From Balanoglossus misakiensis (lineage: Eukaryota; Hemichordata): 64,000 bases of DNA. Below, in pieces: positions 1 through 11,457 of this stretch. The notes under the pieces were generated by a model. That model saw only the letters and a list, made by a program, of their open reading frames with translations. It was not told the origin of the DNA and ran no database searches. A program made the position numbers and the translations under genes. The stretch's first letter is position 1; each line of letters opens with the position of its first letter. The stretch covers positions 8,742,001 to 8,806,000 of the forward strand of contig CM082591.2 in NCBI GenBank assembly GCA_040954595.2. Reading direction: 5' to 3'.

Positions 1-1099
1 ATGTGAGATTTCTATCACCCACCTAGGCAGCCAAAAACCTTTTTAATGTCGGGAGAATTCCATGACCTGGGTGCATGTCCTTATTTAACAGAATCGCTCT
101 GACCAAAGCAAAAAAATTTCAGGTCATAATTTTTTCTATTTCAGATTATAATTTTCAGATATTGGTCTCTTCAAAAACACCAGTTGATGATCAATTTATT
201 GTGTACTGTTATTTTTGAAAGAAAAATCAACATTCAGGATCAGTTGAAATGCTTTGACAATTTCTCCCTTTTTCTATTACATCCATATCCTGTCATGTGC
301 TGACTCGACTGTAGTATTTTAAATGTGGCAAAATACATGAATGAACTGTTAAAATAAACGGTTTTACCATATACTTTCCCCAGTTAATGGCAGCAAATAT
401 GTGTCACAATTTTAAACAGCATATTTTATAAATAAATGCCAGTACTAGTCAATGCTCTCTGGTCCATCATTGAGGCAGTAGTATCTAGCTGTCTCCTCTT
501 GTCATGATAGTCTTTTTCCTGTCTCACTTTGATTTTCTTTTACAGTACAAAATTCCTTATAAGTTTCTGTAACCCAAACTATAGAAGACTAATGGTTATT
601 CTACACAGCGAACAAAGTGGCAATTTATGCTAATTATCCAAGCTACTGTTAAATGTGTACATGGTGTGTAAATGGCAAGGTCTGGTTCACTGAGCTGTAG
701 GTAACACACATGTAATGCTAGGCACCTCAACGAGCATTAATCATATAAAGTAAACTTCACACATTTTGTATTTTGTTCAAATCATTTAATTAGGCAAAAC
801 CAAAATAATATATACATGTACATTTATAAGTTAAATTGATCCAGTATTGGACCCAAAATGGGTACAAAATATATACACATAGTCGCATAATGATGACCCT
901 CTTCTTGTCAAGTTGGCGGCATTGTAGGTGAGGGAAGGACACATTTTTCATGAGTAGAACAAAATGTGTTCACAAACCATTCACACAAGGTCTACTTTGT
1001 TAATGGACTGGACATTTCCTTGAATGTGCCAAAAGTAATTTGAAAATGCACCCTTTTAAAAAATTCCCAACTCCTCCAGAAGTGTTTTTGAATTGAGTC
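1..1099. other. Non-coding stretch downstream of the EXO1-like gene
   Basis: AT-rich sequence with stop codons in all frames and no recognisable repeat or coding exon. It lies beyond the stop codon of the minus-strand EXO1-like gene, so its right part would be that gene's 3' UTR. I see no convincing polyadenylation cluster and cannot place the transcript end. Confidence 0.4.
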
Positions 1100-1729
1100 T
1101 TAGAGCACTTTTTTATTTTTCATGAAAACAAATTCCTCCCACATGCTGTGTATTTTGGTTATAGTTATCTTCACGTAAAACCCAACTAACATCCATGGTG
1201 TCCTAAACCTGATGTGATCAACAGATACTGAAAGTTTGCCTTCCGTTAAGGGTTTGTGAACATATTTTGTTAATTCACTTGGTATAAAGCCAATATGTTG
1301 CCATCCATTGCCCACATCCAAGTCGACTGCAATTGCATTCTTGTATATTTTGTTTGTAAGATCTGGCCATAAGCATGCTTTAACAGGAAGCTTCTGATCA
1401 TAGAGTCTAATGTAGCCACGCTCAAGAATTTCCTGTCTTCTCCTGTCATGACATACCCCTAACACCTTGAATGGCACACTGTGTTCAATATTATTGAATG
1501 GCACACTGTGTTCAATATTATTGGGATCATCTTCATCATCAATGTTATTAATTCTTGCTATACTAGCAGTGTCACTACTAACACTGGAAATAGACATTAA
1601 CTCAAGAGAATCAGCTAGTGAATTTGTGTTGTCATTTACAATAGTCCACTTCCACCACATTAAAAAGGATCTACCATTGATATTAACAAGACAACAATCA
1701 CTCTTGGAACACTTTATCAGTGATGGCAT
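1100..1729 (-). other. C-terminal exon of the EXO1-like gene: acidic linker plus HIRAN-like domain
   Basis: An open frame of 209 codons ends at a stop at 1100-1102. The first third is polar and acidic (Ser- and Asp-rich linker). From about 1470 down it reads like a HIRAN domain: FKVLGV, then NAIAVDL, HIGFIPSEL and a gkL.V.V strand, comparable with the NAIKV and GHL.KEL core of HLTF-type HIRAN domains, which bind single-stranded 3' DNA ends. The exon is out of frame with the end of the upstream exon unless a 56-nt intron (1712-1767, GT...AG) is removed, or one T is missing from the six-T run at about 1734-1739. HIRAN identity is by eye only. Confidence 0.5.
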
Positions 1730-4700
1730 GTTAAAAAATTGAGTCTTTCATCTGATAGTTTAATTACACCATGTGACATGTCAGCAAATGGAGAAGACTG
1801 GGGTGTGATGATCTTCACAATACGTAAACTAAGTGTAATAACAGGACAGCATGGCAATGTCCAATCCAAAGCGTCTTCTAGTCCCGTTACTTTGATTTCA
1901 AGATTCACAGACTGAAAAAGAGTGTACAGAATACATGCTGTATTAAGGCTTCATTACATATAACTTTGGGCTATTTAATTGTCCCTTTCTGTTCAGTATA
2001 TCAACTGTAGTTTCTTGTTCAACACTCCACAATAGAAAGAAAGACAAAATAGCTAGCAAATATGTGTGAAATTTACAAAGTCAAAAACTTCCTGTATTAA
2101 TTGATCAATAGACAAAATATGGCTGACTCTATTACAAATGCATGTGAGGTATGACCATGAGGTATGACCAAGAAAACTTGCACGAGTAAGGTAACATCTA
2201 ATGCAAGATGAGAGGTGGACTAGCATTCATCAAAGTGTTTACATGATTATAATGACTCATTTTTCAATGCTGAATAAAATATCCAAATTATCTGACCTTT
2301 TATCTTACCTCTGTAAATATGGACGAAGGGCTGTAGTTATTAATGACGGATAAATCATTAACTGAATTATTCCCAACAGCAAGGCCAAGAGCGGTTTCTT
2401 TACTCAACATTCTGTAGAGCATGGTGTTAAGAACAAATATTTGGCAAATGATGATACAGTGTAGGTATTAGTGAATCACATATACAAACATTTAATTCAC
2501 AGATCAAAGCAATTTTTAACATTGAAGTATGTTCAAGACCACTGGTTCAATTGTGATACAGAATATAATAAGATAGTATTAATTCATAGATATACAATTA
2601 AAGGATACCTTCCAATGTAAGGCATGTCTTTGTACGATGCACCTTCATCATAGGTGTTGAGGGGAACTATGCAGTGCGTGTCCAAATCGAAGACCAAATG
2701 ATGACTGAAAATGTTCACTGCCTTTTGAAAATTCTGTACATAATCCACGGGTACTTTTATTTGCATATTTAGATATAGCCCCATCCTAGGAATAGCCTGA
2801 ACAAAAGCATACATATTACCAATATGCAAATGAGTATAACATATACCTTAAAATGTTGTATTTCTTAAGAATCTCAATACAGAGATGTACAAAATTTAAT
2901 ATACTGATTTTAAACTGCATATACACTTGCAGGTGTCATCGGTACGACTGCTAGTGTAACATGATTAAGGATTCTGTCACATGAATTTACAAATTTTTGT
3001 GTAACACAATACAGTATAATATCACATTTACCTGGAAAATATCCTTATCTTTAATTTGTTTAACAAATTCCACTGATCTCTTAATTCCAACTCCAGGAAT
3101 TGATGGAAGATAGTCGCACCATGCTAACACACTTATATAAATAAACTTCAGGAATGACCATTTCTCCATTTCAAAGCACTCCTGAAGTTTACTGGCATCA
3201 ACCATGGGTGCTGTTCCAAACTTGCTATCTGTTTTGGTGAAAACCTGTAATCATATTTGGAAAACAATATGACTCAGAAAATACTAGTACATCCCATACA
3301 AAACTCACATGCTTATTAACCAGTTTATAAGCCATTGTTTAGCATGCTACATGCTTATTTGTGTATGTATGTATGGGGTGCAGTTCTTAGCAGTTGCACC
3401 CCATACATGTCTATTTTCTAGAGTCTACATGCTTATATCTGAGATGATTAGACTTCAACTAGCATGTACATGTTATGGGCCAAGCAGTCTACATGCTAAT
3501 GATGACTGGGGTGGTAAAAAAATAACCATGTATGAAGCATGTACACCATTTAGCATGTGATTCTGACAATAGCTAAAGTTCACACGCATGTATCTAGCAT
3601 TGACTGAAGTCCACAAGCAAGTAATTACGGGGCATGTACATAATTTAAGTAGTTGATTAATCCACGTGGCCTCATGACCTCTACTTCCGGGTCAAACAAA
3701 AAATAGCGTCAAGGACACTGTGGTCCCATTTGAGGATTATGCGGAAACAGTGACACACCAGAATAAAAATTACAGGTGACATTGCAAGCAGATCTGCAAG
3801 CAGCAATATCGGGCCCAAGCTAACATAGCACATAGCAACATAGCAATAAGCATATCTGCTCTGGATGCCAAGATATGGAAAAGTAGGTCAAAGGTCACCT
3901 GAGGTTATGCAAAATTTGGGCAAGAAATTTTGACCCTATACTGGTCCATGTTCAACAAAAACCAAACCTATAGCCCTATTGGTTCGCCTGGAATTAGGTA
4001 TGCACATAATTAATGAGATATACAGGTGTCACAGGTGACCCCAAATTTTGGCTTTTCAATTTTAGTCCCAACCCTCCAAACGCCAAGTCTGTACCTGCTC
4101 TGGATGCCAAGATATGATAAAGTAGGTCAAAGGTCACCTGAGGTCATGTAAAATTTGGGCAAGAAATTTTGACCCTATACTGGTCCATGTTCAACAAAAA
4201 CCAAACCTATAGCCCTATTGGTTAGCCTGGAATTAGGTATGCACATAATAAATGAGATATGCAGGTGTCACAGGTGACCAATATTTTGGCTTTTCAATTT
4301 TAGTCCTAACCCTCCAAACGCCAAGTCTGTACCTGCTCTGGATGCCGAGATATAGGAAAGTAGGTCAAAGGTCACCTGAGGTCACCCAAAATTTTGGCAA
4401 GAAATTTTGACCCTATACTGGTCCATGTCCCACAAGAACGAAACCTCTAGCCCTATTAGTTAGCCCGGAATTAGGTATGCACATAATTAATGTGTTAAGC
4501 AGGTGTTACAGGTGAGCCCAAAATTTTGCCTTTTATTTTGGCCCCATTGTGCTCACTGACCAATAGACTTCACTGTACAGGACTATTGCACTGACCAGAA
4601 TTCCACGATAAGACGTGGACATAGCTTAACCATAGAGGTATAAGTAAAGTTATAAATTTAATAAAAAGACTAAAAAATTCATAAAAAATAAAACATCGAT

Positions 4701-7700
4701 GATATTAACTTAACACTTACAGGTCGATGTGAGGTTGACATATGGTACATGCATACCAATTTTTAAAGCAATCTGACGAGTAGTTGTTGACTTTCAGAGT
4801 TTTGATAAATTTCACATTTTTCCAGCTAATTTGCATATTTTTGGGCCTGGCAACTTCGTTTGGACAAACTCCCATCTACAGCCCAGCCTACACTACACAC
4901 CAAATATTGAGGTGATACGCGCAGCGGTTTTCAAGTTTTTGATGTGGACGGACATACAGACATACATCCATCCATACATCCATACATACATACAGACGCA
5001 ACTGATCCCATAAGGTCCCATGGTATATATGCCTATACCAATGGGACCTAAAAATACAGTGTGCGCATGCGCAAACTCCAACCCCCATATTTAACGGTTT
5101 TCTGGTTGACAAGTTGGATTGTACGTCGCGTACATCTTGGAGTACAATGTCGCAGCCCAGTAAGCTATTGTTTATCCTCCACTTGTACATTTGGAAGGGC
5201 GAGTTTACACTTTTATCGATGCTGCAGTTTGGATGAATTGACTGTTCAAAATAGATAAATGCAGAGCATTGCTTTAGTTAGACTTTGTTGTTAGCGCAGG
5301 ACGTTCATGGACATGGTCAGTGTATATAGGTCAGTGTTACCATATTGGCCAACTGTGCTAAGAGTGTGAGTGTACGATCATTAGGGGACCAAGCACCCTC
5401 AGGCGCTTGGTCCCCTTCTGTTATTGCTGGAGTTTTTCTTCTTTCTTCTTGAGTCGTTTTTTTGCTCCCGTTTTTCTCTGAAATTCCGGCACCTGCGCCT
5501 ATGAAGTTTGGCACGGTGATTGGGGCCCATGAGTACTGGTGCACCTGCCCTTTGAATTTGTAATTAGTCACGTGACTTGGTGGCTATAATCGAGCGAAAT
5601 TTTCAAATTGACCTAATTTGCACGTTAATGGGGGAATGTACATTCTTTTCGCGATTTTTGTAGACCATGTGGCCAAAATCCCCTGTGCCAAATTTCAAGG
5701 TCCTAGGCCACGTCGATTTTGAGAAGAAGATTTTTGTAATATTTTTCGCATTTTTGGTGGGCTGAGGACGGACACTGGGGCATCGGACTTTGACCGTCAT
5801 TACGTAATGTTGTGGAGATCTCATTAGCAGGCTACTCACTTCTGGCGGGTTGCAGTAGTCCTTGGAAAATCGGCTGAAATACGTAAACAGACCAGTGATT
5901 ATATTCCACAGAATGAATTTTGGGATAACACATTATCGGAGTTCAGGCTGTGTTAGGGCGTTTTATTGAATTACGCTGAGTTTGTTAGCTGTTGCTGTTC
6001 AAATGTTTCTATCCAGACCCGGCTACACTGGTTAACATTCAATGTAATGCGGCAGCGGACTTTGACCCTCAGTCGCTAATGTGGCCGAAATACGTCAGCA
6101 GACCAATGATTTTCTTGCACGAAGGGAGTATGGTACCAGCAATAATCAGAGATCAGGCTTCGTTGCCGTTCAACAGTTCCTACTTCAGTCGTGACGTTGC
6201 AACTGAACGTTCAGTATGGGGGTTGGCCCGCAGGTGGCCGTGGGGGTTATCAGGTCGCCCGTAATGGCACGCAGCTTCATGCAGCTGTATGGGACCAAAA
6301 TAATACGCCCGATTCGGGGTTCACCTGTGAAACCTGCGTAACTCAATTATGTGCATGCGTAATTGTGGGGTCAATGAAAGGGATGCTAGTGTGGTATTTG
6401 TTGCAAATGGATCAATATGAAGTCCGATTTTCCTGTCAAGTTATGGGCGATCTTATGTGACATTTCACCTACTTTTGCTTAGTGAGCATCCACAGCAGAT
6501 GCATGCAGTTTTGGCGTGGGGGGGGGGGGGGGGCATATACGGATGGGACCATAAAGATATACCAAAGGCGGGGTCACCTGTTGCACCTGCCTAAGTCATT
6601 GATTTTGTACATTTAATTGGACACTAACCAACAGGGCAATATGTGTGGTTTTTGTTCCACAGGGACGAATGTAAGTGTCAGTTTGTTTTTGCCCAAATGT
6701 ATAAGGTGATTTGGATGACCTCTGTCATACAGTGCCATATCTCAGCCCGTTGTACAAGTGCAGCTTTGGTATTCGGAGCGAAACTATCATGAAATGCCAA
6801 ATACAGGGGGATACCTGCGACACCTGCTTGATTCATGTATTACGTGCATACCTAATGGTAGGCAAAGTGAAAGGGCTGCAAATGTAGGATTTGTTGCACA
6901 TGACATAAACAGGAATGACAATTTTTTGTCAAATTTTTGGGTGACCTGCTTTCCATATGTTAGCATGCACATCATATATAGCCAGGTGTTTGGAGGGGTA
7001 GGGTAGGACCCTCTGCGTCATGAAATGCTAAATTCCTGGGGCTACCTGTAACTTACTTGCGTAACTCATTATTATGGCCATATCTAATTTGACAAACCCA
7101 AACAGCGAGGATTTTCCGTTGTCTTGAATATGAACCACATAAGAATCCTAATTTTTGGCCCAATTTTTGGGTACCCTCAGCTGACCTTTGAAGTAACTGA
7201 AGTACTTACAACGTAGAAGTTCACCTTTGGTTGTTGTGTTTGTACTTGTAAGACATCCATTTCGGGTGGTTGCCTACTTCCTCATATCTCCACATCCAGA
7301 GCAAATACAGCCTACGCATTTGAATGGTACAACCCTGAATGGAGTCTAATGGTTATTAACTCTATGCTTGGGCCCTTTCAACGCTGCTTGCAGCTTTATT
7401 TTAATTTAAATTTGCTGCAAATTTACGTGGACCTCACAGCAATTGGTTAAATGCTATGTGGCTCGCTCCTGACGGGGTTAACAGTCTGGCTGAACATATT
7501 TAGTGCATGACATTAAATTTTAGCCTTTGAGTCGCTTTGTGTCCACACACACAAAGTTTAAGCATAGACCATGACAAACTTGAATTCTGCGTGAAAGAAT
7601 ATAGCTTTTGTTTTGTCTCTACTCAATTGAAATTGAGAAAATAAAGCATCTCAAGTTGATCTTAATTGGTTTGTCTTGCTTCACATTTTTGAGGTAAGCC

Positions 7701-9485
7701 TTACTATTTTTTAAGTGAAAACTCATGCCAGAAGAAGTGCTGCGTGAAGTGTTATTGTTGTCACTATTACTTCTGAACTTTGTGGGATAACCAAGCAATT
7801 TATAAATACATAACATAACAATGCACTGTAATATTTAGGCTGCATAATTTTGCATGTCGATTATATATGCATGTACATGCATGGCAGTTATCAAGCATGT
7901 ACATCATGCTTAAGCATGTACATGTATGAAGCAAGATCAACTATGTATATGCAAATATTTTTCCAGCAATGTACAGGTTTATGATTAAGCATGTATATGA
8001 AAATGTTCTTAGCATGTACATGCTTATTGTACAATCTCATTTAAATAATTCAGCCTATATACATGTCACATGCTTGTAAAGTCCATAGATGATTGCAGAA
8101 AGCATGTACAGTCTTAACGTACAAATTACCAGTCAAGTAACATGTACAGGCTAATACCTGACCACTAAATACATGCTTAAAACAGGCATGCGAGTTTTGT
8201 AAGGGATGACATACATGTACTGTCTTTGTAAGCAAAATCAAAAAATGTTTAGACTAATGAAACTTACTTTAGCTGCTCCATAAACAATGGCATTAGAGTC
8301 TTCTGTCATGACGCCATAAACTTTGCCACACATCGACAAACAGACCATCTGGGCATCTGCCTCATATGGTGCAACTATGTAGTCAATTTTATGTTCACCA
8401 AGACTCTATAAAAACAAATAAATGCGACAAAAATTCTCTGTGAAAATGTGTAGCAATACTGTGATTTTAACAATGATACACTTATTGTTGAAAGTTAGCC
8501 ATTTATTTTTTATAAAACAACTAGTTGTTCAAAGCAATATGAAATATTTTTACCTTGATTACTTTTTGTACCATTGCTTCGGTGATTTTGGCACTGGCAA
8601 GAAAATGTCTCTGGGAGTCGCAGTAGTTTTTCTGCTCCCACATTCTGTAATGAAAGTTCACGTTGCCTGGGCAAAGCATAGAAATCAGTTAGTGAATTGA
8701 CATAAGACACCATACTTAAGAAATATATACAACAGCAGCAAATCAGTGAAATTGGACATTTTGATGCAAAAACGAATCTCTTTACCTTTTACGTTTGTTA
8801 TTTTTGATTTGCTTGGGGGAATATGATTGTCCAGCAAACACAACCAGTGGCTTGATTCTGAGGTTTTTAAATTTCAGAACCACCTTTAGGAAATATTTTA
8901 TGTATCTAGTGTAACCAAAAAATGTTAAAAAATAACATTGTACATAAAAAAATAATGACATAATAACAAGCTACAAAATTACCAGACAGTGATTCTTGAC
9001 ATGAGGAAAACCCTCTGCAGTAACTCTGTCACTAGACAGTGATTAACATAACAATGACAAAGTGTGGCTTATATTTGCACTCCAATAAACAACCAACATC
9101 TTTCTATACAATTTCTGTGTTGACCAAGACGTTCACATTTCAGTTATAATCTCCCAAATGGCGGTTTTCCACCAACGTTTGGGGGATTACTACGTACAAA
9201 GCTGGCCTGGTTTGGCATGATTAACAATGGTCCCACATAATAAATTAAAAGCAAATCATAATGACAAATGTATAAACAAATAAAAATTTAATTCAATAAA
9301 GATATATTAAAAATATAATTGTACCTGTCTGTTGGCAAGTTCATTGCTAGCTCTCTTGCACAGCCACAGGAACCTTTATGCAAAAGCATGGAAGCGTCCA
9401 CTGCCAGTGTCTTTCCACTAAATTTCTGCAGCTGCACATGACCTGTTGCCGTATTTATTTGGCTGTATAGGTTCTTAATCCCCAT
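1100..9485 (-). CDS. EXO1-like (XPG/FEN1 superfamily) protein with C-terminal HIRAN-like region, spliced
   Basis: Proposed coding exons: 9485-9325, 8905-8786, 8644-8554, 8405-8268, 3244-3032, 2796-2609, 2411-2309, 1911-1768 and 1711-1100. All junctions are GT/AG and the phases agree, giving about 589 aa. Residues 1-94 are the XPG N region (MGIKNLYSQ, AVDASMLLHKG); 125-170 are the XPG I region (VAPYEADAQ, TEDSN); 205-240 are the helix-hairpin-helix (WCDYLPSIPGVGIKRS); an EXO1-type tail follows to about 338. Numbering matches human EXO1 exactly at D30 and position 78, then with an 11-residue offset. D30 and the equivalents of E150, D152, D171 and D225 are kept, but position 78 is Ala and the D173 equivalent is Asn. 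Both are metal-ligand positions in EXO1, so nuclease activity is doubtful (inference). The last about 110 residues (NAIAVDL, HIGFIPSEL) resemble HIRAN domains. Family assignment is firm; the last exon joins are less so. Confidence 0.85.
1469..1522 (-). repeat. 27-bp perfect tandem duplication inside the last coding exon
   Basis: A 27-bp unit occurs twice back to back (1469-1495 and 1496-1522). It is a multiple of three and duplicates the nine residues FNNIEHSVP in frame, just before the HIRAN-like domain. Confidence 0.9.
3300..3600. repeat. Cluster of palindromic ACATGCTTA / AGCATGTACATG motifs
   Basis: The short motif ACATGCTTA and its complement TAAGCATGT recur many times, often as self-complementary AGCATGTACATGCT-type strings. 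An inverted pair around GGGGTGCA...TGCACCCC lies at about 3375-3402. A matching cluster is at 7860-8220. Confidence 0.6.
3856..4570 (+). repeat. 238-bp tandem repeat, about three units
   Basis: Units start at 3856, 4095 and 4333, each opening with CTGCTCTGGATGCC and containing AGGTCAAAGGTCACCTGAGG and a TAGCCCTATTGGTT stretch. The third unit is more diverged and incomplete. Confidence 0.9.
4830..5050 (-). repeat. Dispersed repeat with terminal hairpin, minus-orientation copy
   Basis: It shares segments in reverse orientation with 15575-15770 and 55010-55215: CTACAGCCC, a CATACATCCATC microsatellite, and a terminal hairpin GGTCCCATGGTATA ... TATACCAATGGGACC at about 5017-5048. Three copies of one family in a single window point to a short interspersed or MITE-like element. 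Confidence 0.65.
6260..7330 (-). repeat. Degenerate inverted copies of the 238-bp repeat
   Basis: About four diverged units of roughly 245 bp carry GGGGTTCACCTGTG, CTGCGTAACTCA and TATGTGCAT, which are the reverse complement of the block around CACAGGTGACCCC in the 3856-4570 array. The last unit ends near ATCTCCACATCCAGAGCA, complementary to the unit start. Confidence 0.6.
7860..8225. repeat. Second cluster of AGCATGTACATG palindromes
   Basis: At least eight occurrences of AGCATGTACATG-type words and truncated forms lie here, close to the 5' splice site end of the large intron. The motif is the same as at 3300-3600. Confidence 0.6.
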
Positions 9486-9989
9486 CGCGTATTTCGACCT
9501 ATGTACACAAGTTATTATTATTAATATTATTACTACTCCTATAGGTGGTGTTGTGGTTGATTTGCAATGTGGAAGCCTCAGGCCAAGCAAGATGCCACAA
9601 GGTATACTGGCAGTCATTTCTATGGAAAATGCATGATGCTTGAGTTGAAGCATCGACATGAATATCAGTGATGGCCTGGGGTCAATGAATTTGTGTGTAC
9701 CATTGAAGTATGTCAGGTAATTCAGCCACCATTCTATGTCAAGTTGGAAGTCACAGGAAAGAAGCACTTTGTGGGATGGAGACGGAGATGTGAAGCAAGT
9801 TCTGGCTGGTGTTGTCAGGAAGTAAGACAGAGGTGTAGCTGTTGTTGGAGTGTTAGTGTTCATGCTTGTAGCATATGAGAATGGACTTACTTTTAAATGC
9901 GTTGTTACAGGTACACTGGCTTGTTCAGCTTCGGAGATTGTACAAACAGTAGGTAGTTGAGCTTGCAGCAGTTAGATACACGCAGACCT

Positions 9990-10200
9990 GGATACACACA
10001 CCATAGACCCCAGAGACTCTTCGGTCTATGCACAGACATACACGGCAGGCATACAAGGGAAGCGCATATAACCGGAAGTGAACGGGCTGATGTCTCGCAA
10101 GAGAATGAAAGCCTGAGGCTGATATGGTTACGATTCACCGCTAGAGGGCGTTTGCGTTGCAGACACCGCCTGCACGTACCCATACTTCCAACAGAAATCA
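9990..10200. promoter_or_regulatory. Candidate promoter region between divergent genes
   Basis: This is a locally CpG-richer stretch in otherwise AT-rich DNA, upstream of the EXO1-like start at 9485. It contains an ETS-type ACCGGAAGTG at 10071-10080 and a CTCF-like CCGCTAGAGGGCG at 10138-10150. A possible 5' UTR acceptor (TGTGTACATAG) sits just before the start codon. No initiation site can be fixed. Confidence 0.3.
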
Positions 10201-10519
10201 ATTTTCAAGAGTACTGCTTCCACACGATTGCATGATCTACCATATCTGTGCAATACAAAGCAAAGAGAGAGCATTTGTTAAATATTAAACTACTTTGGTT
10301 GGTTAATTTGAGAACTTTTAGACAAATATGTGGCACAAAGAGAAATATTGAAACACATAAAATTATTTAGACTAATATTAACAACAATAATTGGATAAAA
10401 CTAAATTATTCTGCAGTTTTTATATTTGAGTTAGTATAAACTATTTATCAGAGTCATTTTATTTTTATTGATACTAGTAAGTAGAATTTAAAATTTCAAA
10501 ATGTTGATATAGCTACATA

Positions 10520-10733
10520 GATTTAATATTTTCATGAAAATCATGAGTGATTTTAACCTATTTTGAAAAAAAATTTAATGACATTTTTCTACAAGAGATA
10601 AATTAAAAATATAGTTTTAGTCACACTGTCAACAATACCTGCCAGCTGGTGTTCATATAGAATATAAAATGAAGAAGTGTTTTTTTTCAAAATAGGTTAA
10701 AATCACTCATGATTTTCATGAAAATATTAAATC
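10520..10733. repeat. Perfect 53-bp inverted repeat (hairpin or MITE)
   Basis: Arms 10520-10572 and 10681-10733 are exact reverse complements separated by a 108-nt spacer, all very AT-rich. No obvious target-site duplication; it could be a MITE or a source of hairpin RNA. Confidence 0.9.
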
Positions 10734-11091
10734 AAGCACTACCGATGTCATCACATTTAAACTTTCCGGTAGATCAATAAACGAGTCTTGACCATGAGGA
10801 CCTCACGGTTTTGTACTGTAAACAGTAGTCATGTACGTACTGGCATTTAAGGTATCACTCATCAAATAATTCCTTGTCATATTAATATCCTCGTCAACAT
10901 AATTACATGTCTGCTATCTACCACCACACAAACCGATTACGTGCCTAGCTTCACTATTCACAGCCGTACGTATCACTGTTACCGATCAGGCCTAAAGAAA
11001 TACGCGTCGGCAAAAAAGTTATGAAAGTCGCCGAAAATTCGAGTGACAATGCGAGATTCGACTCGAAATGCCTTGAATGGCACACTAAATG

Positions 11092-11435
11092 TGTCATTCA
11101 ATGTAAAAACTCACCTCAAAAGTTCGTTTTCACTGTGATTCCCATAAAAATCGCCTCAGCAACGTCTTAGATCTGATCTGTCAGCTGACCTAAAGTTTTA
11201 CCTTTTGACCCCGTGACCTCGCGCAGAGCGTCATGGGTATCTGGAACTGGCGCACTAAATTTGTCATTCAATGTAAAAACTCACCTCAAAAGTTCGTTTT
11301 CACTGTGATTCCCCAAAAAATCGCCTCAGCAACGTTTGTTTACAATGTCTGCTCTGATCTGCTACGCTGACCTGAAGTTTTACCTTTTGACCCCGTGACC
11401 TCGCGCAGAGCGTCATGGGTATCTGGAACTGGAAA
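11092..11435 (+). repeat. Tandem duplication of about 170 bp upstream of a candidate first exon
   Basis: Two copies (about 11092-11253 and 11260-11435) share TCACCTCAAAAGTTCGTT, TTTTACCTTTTGACCCCGTG and CGCGCAGAGCGTCATGGG. The unit is CpG-containing and lies directly upstream of the ATG at 11458, so it may duplicate promoter sequence. Confidence 0.85.
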
Positions 11436-11457
11436 CGCGCGAGATTTGTATACAAGT

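Larger units (their letters stand above)
3245..8267 (-). other. Large repeat-filled intron 4 of the EXO1-like gene
   Basis: The other introns of this gene range from under 0.2 kb to about 0.8 kb; this one is about 5 kb. No coding exon of the family belongs here, because the protein runs directly from TEDSN...GAAK to VFTKTD. It contains short palindromic clusters near both ends (3300-3560 and 7860-8220), a 238-bp tandem repeat (3856-4570), degenerate copies of that repeat in the opposite orientation (6260-7330), a dispersed hairpin repeat (4830-5050) and a G15 run near 6520. Confidence 0.7.

Noticed and set aside
8554-8713. Frameshift in exon 3 making the EXO1-like gene a pseudogene
   Set aside because: An alternative in-frame acceptor 23 nt downstream restores the frame with correct phase, so no frameshift is required.
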